From: Deinococcus puniceus
GTDB lineage: Bacteria; Deinococcota; Deinococci; Deinococcales; Deinococcaceae
Direction: 5' to 3'
Assembly (NCBI RefSeq): GCF_001644565.1
Contig: NZ_CP011387.1
Location: 604,501 to 668,500, forward strand
Length of the DNA: 64,000 bases
In this document: one piece after another, positions 37,493 through 44,942 of the stretch
How positions within the stretch are numbered: position 1 is the first letter of the stretch
Layout of the letters: the number at the start of each line of letters is the position of its first letter
Position numbers and translations under genes: made by a program
Notes under the pieces: generated by a model
Told to the model about the DNA's origin: nothing
Databases searched by the model: none
Seen by the model: only the letters and a program-made list of their open reading frames with translations

Positions 37493-37526
37493 CCGGAATG
37501 CCCCACGTGGGTGTTCCGGTTTTGTT
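37493..37526 (+). terminator. Intrinsic terminator after rplY
   Basis: CCGGAA (37493-37498) pairs with TTCCGG (37514-37519), with an inner CCC/GGG pair, followed by TTTTGTT. Confidence 0.85.
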
Positions 37527-37684
37527 GTGCCGATTCAGCTGTACCGATTCACAGTAGGCCGGTTCAGAGCAGGCCAGTTCTGGGCAAGTGTGATAGAGCT
37601 TGCGCCGCCTTCCCCTACAAATCCGGCAAGGTACACACAGCACCAACAGTCCAAAACCGCAATCCAACTTCCCGGAGGCCCCAG

Positions 37685-37987
37685 ATGATTCTTTCGCATG
37701 CCCGATTGACCTTCCCCGCCGCCCACCACGACACAGGCCGCCAGATGTTGCAGGGATTGGCCGCCCACACGCGCACCGAACCGGGTTGCTTGCTGTATCT
37801 GGTGTCCGAGAATCTGGAAGTGCCGGGGCAGTTTTTCATTACCGAACAGTGGGAAAGCATGACCGACATGCAGACGCATCTGGCGTTGCCGGGTGTGGGG
37901 CAAGCGGTGGCCGCCGTGCAGGGCATGGGCGTGAATGACCTGAGCATCACGGCGTGGGAAGCGGGCGCAGCAACGCAGATCATGTAG
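37685..37987 (+). CDS. Antibiotic biosynthesis monooxygenase domain protein
   Basis: A 100-residue single-domain ABM protein, MILSHARLTFPAAHHDTGRQMLQGLAAHTRTEPGCLLYLVSENLEVPGQFFITEQWESMTDMQTHL. The EPGCLLYxV and FFITEQWxS strands are typical. Members act as small quinol or heme monooxygenases or are of unknown role. GGAGG about 8 bases upstream supports the start at 37685. It lies 124 bases ahead of sthA and may share its promoter region, though the genes are not overlapping. Confidence 0.8.
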   Translation: MILSHARLTFPAAHHDTGRQMLQGLAAHTRTEPGCLLYLVSENLEVPGQFFITEQWESMTDMQTHLALPGVGQAVAAVQGMGVNDLSITAWEAGAATQIM

Positions 37988-38111
37988 ACGCCTGTTCACA
38001 TGCGAAATCTGGGCGTGGCACAATGACCTTCTTCACAACGTCACCTCAGCGCTTGTCGGCTGAGGGCTGCATGTTCCAGCGGTATGTTCCTTCTCCGCGC
38101 GAGGTTTCCCT

Positions 38112-38306
38112 ATGATGCAGACCGTTTCCCCGTCTACCCCGGTGCAGGGCACGCCCCAAGAATTCACCTACGACTTGCTCGTCATCGGCTCCGGCCCCGG
38201 TGGGCAGCGGGCAGCGATTCAGGCGGCCAAACTGGGCAAAAAAGTGGCCGTCGTGGAGCGCAAGTCGGTTGTGGGCGGGGTCTGCATCAAGACTCAAGCG
38301 CATTAG
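38112..38306 (+). pseudogene. sthA: sthA 5' fragment, cut by integrated element
   Basis: The first 60 codons of soluble pyridine nucleotide transhydrogenase. [25 protein letters not shown] sequence (here [12 protein letters not shown]) forms the FAD-binding Rossmann motif, followed by [12 protein letters not shown] with the flavin-proximal Cys58. Host sequence ends at 38290 within codon 60. The element then adds KTQAH and a TAG at 38304, giving a 64-residue truncated product. Rejoined to 43419 the frame continues NTGTIPSK as in all family members. The intact enzyme would interconvert NADH and NADPH and is not expected to be made while the element is in place. Confidence 0.9.
38275..38306 (+). 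other. attL of the sthA element
   Basis: The host half ends in GGTCTGCATC, the core dinucleotide is AA (38289-38290), and the element half is GACTCAAGCGCATTAG (38291-38306). The element half is the inverted partner of the attR element half. Confidence 0.8.
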
Positions 38307-38734
38307 CACTACTAATCTAAATCCCTAACCCTAGACTGCCCTTGTCAGCGGAGAAATCCCAGACTCTTTGACCCTATCCAGCCGCACAGAACAGCCCTTA
38401 AAGGCTTAGCAGCTATACGATTAGACAGAGACTCTGCTTACACCTGTCCCTAGCCTTCACAGCCCTTACACACGCCTTAAGCCTATACCGTCCATATGGA
38501 GTAATTCCCATGAGAAACAGGTGATTCTATCTCTCATAATCTTAACCCTTATTCAGCTAACAATATAGAAAAGAAAGGCAGTATCAGACAGGGAATACAG
38601 GGAACCTAACCCGATTGAATCTCTAGACCTATAACAACCTTTTATGAGTTTATGGTGTGAATGTATATTGGCTTACTTTATACTTCTCATAATTATGATA
38701 CTGTAGTAACAACTAAGGAGAAAGGTGATAAGAA
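38307..38734 (+). promoter_or_regulatory. Left non-coding region of the element
   Basis: About 430 AT-rich bases with no supported gene. Near the right end a perfect 12-bp palindrome TCATAATTATGA (38687-38698) overlaps a TATGAT that could be a -10 box for the excisionase gene, so it is a candidate operator. The earlier part could hold recombination-directionality or replication sites, but no clear iterons were seen. Confidence 0.5.
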
Positions 38735-38920
38735 ATGATTATTAATGATGACACAGTATTGATTGGTGCTACAGAGATAGCAAAGATTATGGGCGTGAGT
38801 CGTATGACCGTAAACAGAATGATTAAAGACGGTAGACTACCCGCTAAATCTATAAGTGCTGGGCAAAGGCTTAGATACGTTATTGAAATCCCTAAAGGCG
38901 TAAGCAGCCTAGGAGTGTAA
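38735..38920 (+). CDS. Excisionase-like helix-turn-helix protein (61 aa)
   Basis: A small DNA-binding protein of the excisionase/HTH_17 (MerR-like) family: ATEIAKIMGVSRMTVNRMIKDGRLPAKSISAGQRLRYVIE, the helix-turn-helix plus wing pattern used by Xis proteins and by regulators. AAGGTG precedes the ATG by 8 bases. It is the element's first gene, and its stop is 6 bases before the next start, so the two are co-transcribed. It may act as recombination directionality factor for the serine integrase or as repressor; serine integrases often use unrelated RDFs, so the exact role is open. Confidence 0.8.
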   Translation: MIINDDTVLIGATEIAKIMGVSRMTVNRMIKDGRLPAKSISAGQRLRYVIEIPKGVSSLGV

Positions 38921-38926
38921 TGGAAA

Positions 38927-40414
38927 ATGACCCTAGACGCAATATCTAGGGCCATTAAAGAAACTTACAATCTGTCAACTAAAGACATTCTTTCTGGGAA
39001 GGTTGAATTACATGAAGTTGGTCAAATTGTTCTAGGTGTGTCTAGTGTCAATGGGCGCACATTCTTTCCTGACGCCCTACACGATTCAAAGTACAAAAGG
39101 TATGAAAAGGTTCATGAAGTAGAAACCGCCCTGAGAAGAGACCTAAGAGAAACTCTTAACTTAAAGAGAAGAATTAAACCCGCTGTGAGAAGATTCATCG
39201 AACTAGCGGAGTCTAATAACTTAATCCCGTGGAAATACTGTGAGTTTATCCCGCACACTGATAAGGATAACGTTTATTCACCCAATACGATTAAGCAGGC
39301 TAAGGCTTACGACTCCGCTAAACATGGGAGTATTCCCAGACTTATGAAGTTAGAGAGTGCTGGAACACGTAAGGGAGAATTACACAATCAAGGCATTGTG
39401 CTGTTCCCTAAGGGTTATAAGCCTGATAAATCCTGCTATAAGCGATTAAAGTACAAAAATCTAAGTAAAGGCGTAGTAGATATGATGGCTTATCTGTCTA
39501 AACCCGCTGGACAAAGAGTAGAAAAAGACATGAAGACTAATCGTTTACTCTGCCCTTTTGAATTAGCCCTATATGAAATAGGTCTATGGTATGTCCAGAA
39601 TCAAAGAAACAAAGAGAATCACAGAAAGACGGGTAAAAAGACACAATATAAAGCACCTTCACAAACATGGCAGTTCATTTCAGACACACTCCCTAACTGG
39701 TTTAACGATAACAGTTTATCACTAAATGGGCCTGAAATCAAGGAAATTAGCACAATGGAAAAAACACAATTCAATAAAACCCGATTCAACAAAGAGAATG
39801 CTAAGGGTATGTATGCGGAGAGAGTAATACAGGCTTATTTAATCTCTCAGGATAGAATGCCTTTGATTATGGGACACATAATTAATGGCCCGTTCCCTGA
39901 CTTTGACATCCTTAGTCTAAATACCAAGACAGACAAGATAACCAGTCTAGAGATAAAGTCAGACTTTAGCAGCTTACCTAATGTCCCTATTCCTATCTGG
40001 GATAGTTCTAAAAACCCTTCAGATATAATTCTGAGTAATTGGTCAGAGACCTGTAATGCTGGACTATTCAAGACTAAATCAGAGTATTTTATAACCTTTA
40101 GTAATTACTATGGTAGGTTTTATTCAGCTAAAACAGATGACTTAAAGAGTTATCTCTATGAAAATCCCGCCCTAACTAAACGTATGCGTAAACCTAGCTA
40201 TGGTGAGAGAACTGGACTAGCTTTAATCCCTAGAAATACTTGGCACAAGGTAGGGAAGATTCATGACATATCTCATATTCTGCCTTGGCCCGTTCCCGAC
40301 TCTCTAGCCTTTAGGGATAATCCAGCCCTAGAGAACGTACTAGAGAAGAGAATGCACGCCCTAGACCTAACGATTCTCCTACCTAAGACACTTCAGGCTT
40401 ATGGGATGCTATAG
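38927..40414 (+). CDS. Putative nuclease/replication protein of the element (495 aa)
   Basis: No family recognised as a whole, but two catalytic-looking regions are visible. Residues 298-344 have the order Glu298 (MYAERVIQAYL), Asp325/Asp327 (GPFPDFDIL) and Glu342-Ile-Lys344 (SLEIKSD), the layout of a PD-(D/E)XK nuclease. Earlier, His153-Asn-Gln155 (ELHNQGIVLF) followed 34 residues on by Tyr189-x-x-Lys192 (AYLSKP) resembles the HUQ and YxxK motifs of rolling-circle Rep proteins. Either or both could be chance. AGGAGTG 10 bases ahead supports the start. It is the largest cargo gene and could serve element replication, or act as a defence or satellite nuclease. Confidence 0.7.
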   Translation: MTLDAISRAIKETYNLSTKDILSGKVELHEVGQIVLGVSSVNGRTFFPDALHDSKYKRYEKVHEVETALRRDLRETLNLKRRIKPAVRRFIELAESNNLIPWKYCEFIPHTDKDNVYSPNTIKQAKAYDSAKHGSIPRLMKLESAGTRKGELHNQGIVLFPKGYKPDKSCYKRLKYKNLSKGVVDMMAYLSKPAGQRVEKDMKTNRLLCPFELALYEIGLWYVQNQRNKENHRKTGKKTQYKAPSQTWQFISDTLPNWFNDNSLSLNGPEIKEISTMEKTQFNKTRFNKENAKGMYAERVIQAYLISQDRMPLIMGHIINGPFPDFDILSLNTKTDKITSLEIKSDFSSLPNVPIPIWDSSKNPSDIILSNWSETCNAGLFKTKSEYFITFSNYYGRFYSAKTDDLKSYLYENPALTKRMRKPSYGERTGLALIPRNTWHKVGKIHDISHILPWPVPDSLAFRDNPALENVLEKRMHALDLTILLPKTLQAYGML

Positions 40415-40420
40415 GACTCT

Positions 40421-40513
40421 GGATAGTTACGGCATGACACCAATAATCTTGACTGTTCTTAGCGTTCCACACGATAAGAACGGATAAGATGTAAGCGCAC
40501 TCACAATTACCAA
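40421..40513 (+). repeat. Duplicated intergenic module, copy 1
   Basis: Starts GGATAGTTACGGCATGACA (40421-40439) and ends ATGTAAGCGCACTCACAATT plus ACCAA (40489-40513). The start-to-start spacing of the two conserved blocks is 68 bases, the same as in copy 2. A 7-bp hairpin GTTCTTA/TAAGAAC (40455-40461, 40475-40481) lies between. It sits between the 495-aa gene and the 64-aa gene. Confidence 0.75.
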
Positions 40514-40529
40514 CACAGGAGAACTAACC

Positions 40530-40724
40530 ATGAAACCATTCCCAGCACACACACAAGCACTCTTACCCAAAATCCCGCTTGTGGAACAAGAAACTAGTAA
40601 TTTCAGCAGTAACGGCATGTCATTCATAACCAAGATGATATTTGAAGACCCATATTGGAGAATTACCTTTTGGTTTGATGAATATGGCGAGATAATCAAG
40701 GAAAATAAGAGAACTTTAGATTAA
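40530..40724 (+). CDS. Small hypothetical protein of the element (64 aa)
   Basis: Starts at ATG 40530 after ACACAGGAGAACTAACC, an excellent ribosome-binding site. The product, MKPFPAHTQALLPKIPLVEQ onward, is aromatic-rich in its middle (FEDPYWRITFWFDEYGE). No family recognised and no membrane segment. AT-rich codon use matches the element. The similar leader ACACAGGAGAAA ahead of the next gene suggests joint control. Confidence 0.65.
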   Translation: MKPFPAHTQALLPKIPLVEQETSNFSSNGMSFITKMIFEDPYWRITFWFDEYGEIIKENKRTLD

Positions 40725-40770
40725 TACAGCACTAAAAATCCCGCAAAGAAACATACACAGGAGAAACACT

Positions 40771-41025
40771 ATGAATAATCAAGCAGAACTAAGACGCCGT
40801 AGACTAATCTTTGAACAGCAAACAAAAGGAATCGTACAGGAGAAACTTATCATTGAACCCTATAAGCCAACAGAAAGAGAGATTAAAGAGACAAGATGCA
40901 CCCGAATTACTCAGACACTCATGCATTTAGCCTATGAACCTAGAACGGAAGAGAACAGAATAGAGAGTGAAGCACTGCTAGCAGAAAGAGATGCACTCAG
41001 GGAAGAATTGAAGACCCTTAGGTAA
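40771..41025 (+). CDS. Small charged, helical protein of the element (84 aa)
   Basis: An 84-residue protein rich in Arg and Glu, with a C-terminal heptad-like helix (EALLAERDALREELKTLR) suggesting a coiled coil. The ATG is preceded by ACAGGAG. No family recognised. It might be an adaptor or DNA-binding accessory protein, but nothing visible shows this. Confidence 0.65.
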   Translation: MNNQAELRRRRLIFEQQTKGIVQEKLIIEPYKPTEREIKETRCTRITQTLMHLAYEPRTEENRIESEALLAERDALREELKTLR

Positions 41026-41027
41026 TC

Positions 41028-41120
41028 GGTTAGTTACGTCATGACAGAGAATTATCACCCGTTATTCTCTGTCAGTCACAGCATAATCCCAGAACATGTA
41101 ACCGCACTCACAATTGCTAA
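41028..41120 (+). repeat. Duplicated intergenic module, copy 2
   Basis: Starts GGTTAGTTACGTCATGACA (41028-41046) and ends ATGTAACCGCACTCACAATT plus GCTAA (41096-41120), matching copy 1 at both ends with the same 68-base spacing while the middle differs. An 11-bp hairpin TGACAGAGAAT/ATTCTCTGTCA (41042-41052, 41064-41074) is present. No clear gene begins right after it. Confidence 0.75.
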
Positions 41121-41634
41121 ACTCCCTTGAAATAGTAAGACTAAAACCGACTCACTGACTAATCAAAAGGAATAGCAAAAGAGAAGACATAAGAGTATAG
41201 ATAGTGTGATTCATCATACAATCCTGAGTACTAACAGAATCGTTATTAATCCCATTATTTCTAGTCTTTTGCCTTTTAAGCTGGACTAGGGCTAGAAATG
41301 TTAGATAAGCAGAATAATTAACTAACAGATATATCCCGCTAGCAGTCTGCCTACGATTAAAAACCCTATGAATCATGATTCTTTTAGGATTGTGCATAGA
41401 TTACACATTAGACCCTGAAATCATGCACTCATTCCCGCTAAGCAGAAAAAACCCGTACAGCACGCCCATTTAGTGATTCACCGTTTGTCTAGGGTCTAGG
41501 GCTTATCTAACCTTAATCCTTACTGGTAATGGGCTACCCTTCGATAACCGTCATTATCAACGGCGGTAATGCTGGATAATTCACAGTCCCAATTAGTAGC
41601 CCTAATGCGCCTTTGACCCTGCTAATATCCGCCC
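41121..41634. other. Right non-coding region of the element, with weak minus-strand frame
   Basis: About 510 AT-rich bases upstream of the integrase. The last 120 bases show GGTAATG-type repeats and GATAACCGTCATTATCAACGG, a partly symmetrical stretch that could be the integrase promoter/operator or an origin. The integrase has no obvious Shine-Dalgarno sequence. Confidence 0.45.
41152..41397 (-). CDS. Possible small membrane protein (81 aa), doubtful
   Basis: A minus-strand frame beginning MHNPKRIMIHRVFNRRQTASG with a basic N-terminus and two hydrophobic stretches (YLLVNYSAYLTFLALV and YTLMSSLLLFLLIS). It is the only frame in this gap with any protein-like character. AT-rich DNA often yields such hydrophobic frames by chance, and the upstream region lacks a convincing ribosome-binding site, so confidence is low. 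Confidence 0.25.
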   Translation of the reverse strand: MHNPKRIMIHRVFNRRQTASGIYLLVNYSAYLTFLALVQLKRQKTRNNGINNDSVSTQDCMMNHTIYTLMSSLLLFLLISQ

Positions 41635-43398
41635 ATGCGCCGCTATTACGTTTACACACGGGTCAGCACACTGGGCAAGCAGGCAGAGAACACGTCTCAG
41701 CACGTCCAGCTAGCTGCTTGTAAGGCTTACGGAGAAGAGAACGGACTTATCTTTGTGGACTGGATTCATGACTCACAGTCTGCTGTGGACTGGGAAAACC
41801 GCAAAGGAATCACAGAACTTAAATCTGTGGCAGAGTCGGGTGAAATCACTGACGTTATCTTTTACAAGATAGACAGAACGGGCAGAGACGGTGAAGTAAA
41901 AGAGTTAATTAGATTCCTGTATGACAAGAATGTAAAAGTCAGTATTTCCCATAAAGGCCGTTCATATGAGACTGCTTATGCTTGCATTCAGGATAATTTC
42001 TGGGAGTTAGCAGTCAGTGAATATGAGAGAAACACAATCATTGAACGTACTATGTCGGGTAAGGTCTATCAGTTTCAGAACGGCGGCGTAATTAAACGCC
42101 CTATTGCTGGATACGATACTAAGAAAGTGCTTAGGAATGTAAACGGGAAACAGATTAGGGTGACTCATGCTGTTATTAATCCTGCTAAGGCCGCAGCAAT
42201 ACGCCGCCTATTTCAGGTCTTTAATGACACACAGTCTGAAGGTGCAACCGTTAGGGCTATGAATCTAGAGTTTCCCGATTTAATCCAGCAAAGAGAGACA
42301 CTTAGGCGGAATCTAAAAAGTATCCTGAGTAATGCCATGTCCTATGCTGGACTGCCCGTAACAGAATCATTCAATGGGCATACTAGGGAGTTTAGATATG
42401 ACCCTATTTTAGACATAGAGACGGCATCTAAGACAATGGCTTATCTTTCTGCCTATTCCCGTAAGCGGAGTACTAACATAACTCCCTTAGCAGGGATTGT
42501 TAAATGTAAGTGCGGTATGAATGCTAGGGCTAGTATGGTTCCCGCTAGACTGCATTATGCCCGTTCATATGGGTTTAGCTGTGATTCATATTCAACCTAT
42601 AAGAGACTAAAGACACTGGGCGCAATTAAAGATAAACCTAAGTGCTGCCATAACGTCAGGATTAGCTATATGACTGCTGCCCTAGAAACATTCTTTGAGA
42701 AGACAGATGAAGATAGTTTTATTACAGCCTTTGAATCCGCACTAACGAAACAGCTAGAAGACTATAACTCTCGCCTATCTGCCTTAGAACGCCTTAAAGC
42801 AGCACGCCTTAAGCATGAAGAGAATAAGTCTAATATCATGCAAACTATTACAGAGTTAGCCCGTAACCCTGAGTTCTCAGGCATTATCAAAGAGTTTGCT
42901 AAGCAGATAGCAGAGATAGACACAGCCTTATCTAAGGTCACAGAGTCAATTAAGAAAGTGTCAGAGAGTGTGAGTAGTTCACGCCTTATCCTGACTCGCC
43001 TAGGCTTAAGCACAGAACACTATGAACGGCCTACAGCTAAGACCCTAGAGAGTGGACAGGTAACTGTGACTTATAACAATCAAGAATACCTATTTGAGTC
43101 TATGCACGCCTTTAAGGTGAGTACGGTACGGGAACAGATGAGAACAGACCTATTTGATTCCCGTATCTATGACAATCTTGATAGCTTAAACAATCGTATA
43201 GCAGCTATTAGACAGGCCATTAAGGATGAAGACTGGGCTTATGTGAATCCAGCGTTAGCAGAGTTAGGCGTGTGGGTAATTGTTCCCTTTGCCCAAACTG
43301 ATAGGGATAAGAGACGAACAGACATAAGGGTAACGGTGGACTTCTCGCCCATGAAATCGGCCATACGTAAGGGTAAGGGTCTAGCCCTAGTGGAGTAG
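41635..43398 (+). CDS. Large serine integrase/recombinase
   Basis: A 587-residue large serine recombinase. The catalytic domain begins MRRYYVYTRVSTLGKQAENT, with nucleophile Ser11 in the YTRVST motif, and continues IFYKIDRTGRDGEV, a good match to the DRxxR active-site loop. A recombinase domain follows, then a zinc ribbon (VKCKCG to KCCHN, four Cys), then a long coiled coil (about residues 370-445), the arrangement found in phage and ICE integrases. It sits 18 bases from attR, as is usual. It should join attP and attB by a two-base crossover, and reverse this with a directionality factor. Confidence 0.95.
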   Translation: MRRYYVYTRVSTLGKQAENTSQHVQLAACKAYGEENGLIFVDWIHDSQSAVDWENRKGITELKSVAESGEITDVIFYKIDRTGRDGEVKELIRFLYDKNVKVSISHKGRSYETAYACIQDNFWELAVSEYERNTIIERTMSGKVYQFQNGGVIKRPIAGYDTKKVLRNVNGKQIRVTHAVINPAKAAAIRRLFQVFNDTQSEGATVRAMNLEFPDLIQQRETLRRNLKSILSNAMSYAGLPVTESFNGHTREFRYDPILDIETASKTMAYLSAYSRKRSTNITPLAGIVKCKCGMNARASMVPARLHYARSYGFSCDSYSTYKRLKTLGAIKDKPKCCHNVRISYMTAALETFFEKTDEDSFITAFESALTKQLEDYNSRLSALERLKAARLKHEENKSNIMQTITELARNPEFSGIIKEFAKQIAEIDTALSKVTESIKKVSESVSSSRLILTRLGLSTEHYERPTAKTLESGQVTVTYNNQEYLFESMHAFKVSTVREQMRTDLFDSRIYDNLDSLNNRIAAIRQAIKDEDWAYVNPALAELGVWVIVPFAQTDRDKRRTDIRVTVDFSPMKSAIRKGKGLALVE

Positions 43399-43400
43399 TC

Positions 43401-43432
43401 CTAAGGGACTTAAGTCAACACCGGAACGATTC
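43401..43432 (+). other. attR of the sthA element
   Basis: The element half is CTAAGGGACTTAAGTC (43401-43416), the core dinucleotide AA (43417-43418), and the host half begins CACCGGAACGATTCCG. An in-frame TAA at 43411 blocks read-through into the sthA 3' part. Confidence 0.8.
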
Positions 43433-43458
43433 CGTCCAAGACCTTCCGAGAAGCCATC

Positions 43459-44748
43459 ATGCACCTCAGCGGCTACAACCAGCGCGGCCTGTACGGGTCG
43501 TCGTATTCGGTCAAAGACGACATTACCGTGCAGGATTTGCTCCTGCGAACCAGCAGCGTGATGGCGCACGAACTGGATGTGGTGCGCCACCAATTGCACC
43601 GCAACCGCGTGGAAACCATCAATGCCGAGGCGTCGTTTATCGGCCCCAACACGGTGCGGCTGCGCGACGTGCGCGGTCAGGGCGATGCGTGGCGCGACGT
43701 GACGGCCCGCACCATCGTCATTGCGGTGGGCACCAAGGCGGCGCGTGACCGCAATATTCCCTTCGACGGCAAGCGCATCATCATCAGCGACGATATTCTG
43801 GACTTGCAGAACTTGCCGCGTACCGTGACCGTCATCGGCGGCGGCGTCATCGGCTGCGAGTACGCCAGCATGTTCGCCGCGCTGGGCGTGCGCGTGACCC
43901 TGATCGACAAGCGCCCACGTCTGCTGGAATTCGTGGATTTTGAAATTACGGATGTGCTGGCCTACCAGATGCGCCAAAACCGCATGACCCTGCGGCTGGG
44001 GGAGGCCGTAAAAACGGTGGAACAAGTCACCGACCAGTTGGGCCAGCGCGTGCGCGTCACGCTCGCCAGCGGCAAAGAGATCGTGAGCGACATGGTGCTG
44101 TATTCCATTGGGCGCGTCGGGGCCACCGCCAAACTGAACCTAGAGGCAGCGGGCCTCAGCGCCGATGACCGGGGCAGAATTACCGTCAACGCGCACTACC
44201 AGACGGCGGTGCATCACATCTACGCGGTGGGCGACGTGATCGGCTTTCCGTCCTTAGCCAGCGTCAGCATGGAGCAGGGCCGCCTCGCCACCTGCCACGC
44301 CTTCGGCATTCCCACCCAAAGCGTGCCGGAACTGTTCCCCTACGGCATCTACACCATTCCCGAAATCAGTACGGTGGGCAAAAACGAGGAAGAACTGACG
44401 GCGGCGGGTGTACCTTACGAAATTGGCAAGGCCCAATACCGGGAAATCGCACGCGGCCAAATCATTGGTGACGAGCAGGGTACGTTGAAACTGATCTTCC
44501 ACCTCGAAACCCGCGAACTCTTGGGCGTTCATATCATCGGTACGGGTGCAAGCGAACTGATTCACATCGGTCAGGCGGTCATGGCCTTTGGCGGAACCGT
44601 GGATTACTTCGTGAATACGGTCTTCAACTACCCCACGTTGGCCGAATGCTACAAAACAGCGGCCTTCGACGGCATCAACAGGCTGGGAAGCTCGCCCGCT
44701 CTAGAGCCGAAGCTGGAACCTGCGGCGGCGGTTGGCGAAGTCGTTTAA
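43459..44748 (+). CDS. sthA: SthA 3' portion (soluble transhydrogenase), separated by the element
   Basis: The host frame resumes at 43419 (NTGTIPSKTFREAI); the first in-frame ATG is 43459, giving 429 residues. It includes the rest of the FAD domain, the NAD(P) site VTVIGGGVIGCEYASMF, HIYAVGDVIGFPSLASVSMEQGR and the dimerisation domain. Without the first 60 codons it lacks the FAD-binding GxGxxG and Cys58, so it cannot be active alone. The motif CINTGTIPSK has a single Cys, which separates transhydrogenase from dihydrolipoamide dehydrogenase. Together with 38112-38290 it would code for 502 residues. Confidence 0.85.
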   Translation: MHLSGYNQRGLYGSSYSVKDDITVQDLLLRTSSVMAHELDVVRHQLHRNRVETINAEASFIGPNTVRLRDVRGQGDAWRDVTARTIVIAVGTKAARDRNIPFDGKRIIISDDILDLQNLPRTVTVIGGGVIGCEYASMFAALGVRVTLIDKRPRLLEFVDFEITDVLAYQMRQNRMTLRLGEAVKTVEQVTDQLGQRVRVTLASGKEIVSDMVLYSIGRVGATAKLNLEAAGLSADDRGRITVNAHYQTAVHHIYAVGDVIGFPSLASVSMEQGRLATCHAFGIPTQSVPELFPYGIYTIPEISTVGKNEEELTAAGVPYEIGKAQYREIARGQIIGDEQGTLKLIFHLETRELLGVHIIGTGASELIHIGQAVMAFGGTVDYFVNTVFNYPTLAECYKTAAFDGINRLGSSPALEPKLEPAAAVGEVV

Positions 44749-44942
44749 GAATCAGAGGCAAGACTGTAGCAAAGATGACCAGATTTGAGGACGCCCAATA
44801 AGTCTCAGGCCCATTCTTAGACCAGCAACAGTTCTACTTAACATCAGCTCAGTGGCAGCTCAAGCCTCAGCGAAAGTCCTTGTCATCTTTGCCCCGCCCT
44901 GCCATGAAACCCTCTGGGAGTTCACTTCTCGGAGGTTTTCCT

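Larger units (their letters stand above)
38291..43418 (+). mobile_element. Serine-integrase element inserted in sthA (5,128 bp)
   Basis: Bounded by a shared TCAA (38287-38290 and 43415-43418). The interior is obviously AT-richer than the host, uses AGA/AGG arginine codons and TTA/CTA leucine codons freely, and carries no phage structural or conjugation genes. Order: attL, non-coding 430 bases, excisionase-like HTH gene, 495-aa nuclease-like gene, two small genes, non-coding 600 bases, large serine integrase, attR. Removing exactly this segment restores sthA in frame (179 plus 1330 bases, divisible by three). It is best described as a small integrative element, perhaps a satellite or a mobilisable island. 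Confidence 0.9.

Noticed and set aside
38291..43418. Element as a complete prophage
   Set aside because: Only about 5 kb, with no capsid, tail, terminase or lysis genes; a small integrative element or satellite fits better.
43459..44748. sthA 3' part as an independent functional dehydrogenase
   Set aside because: It lacks the FAD-binding N-terminus and the flavin-proximal Cys, and no ribosome-binding site precedes the ATG at 43459.
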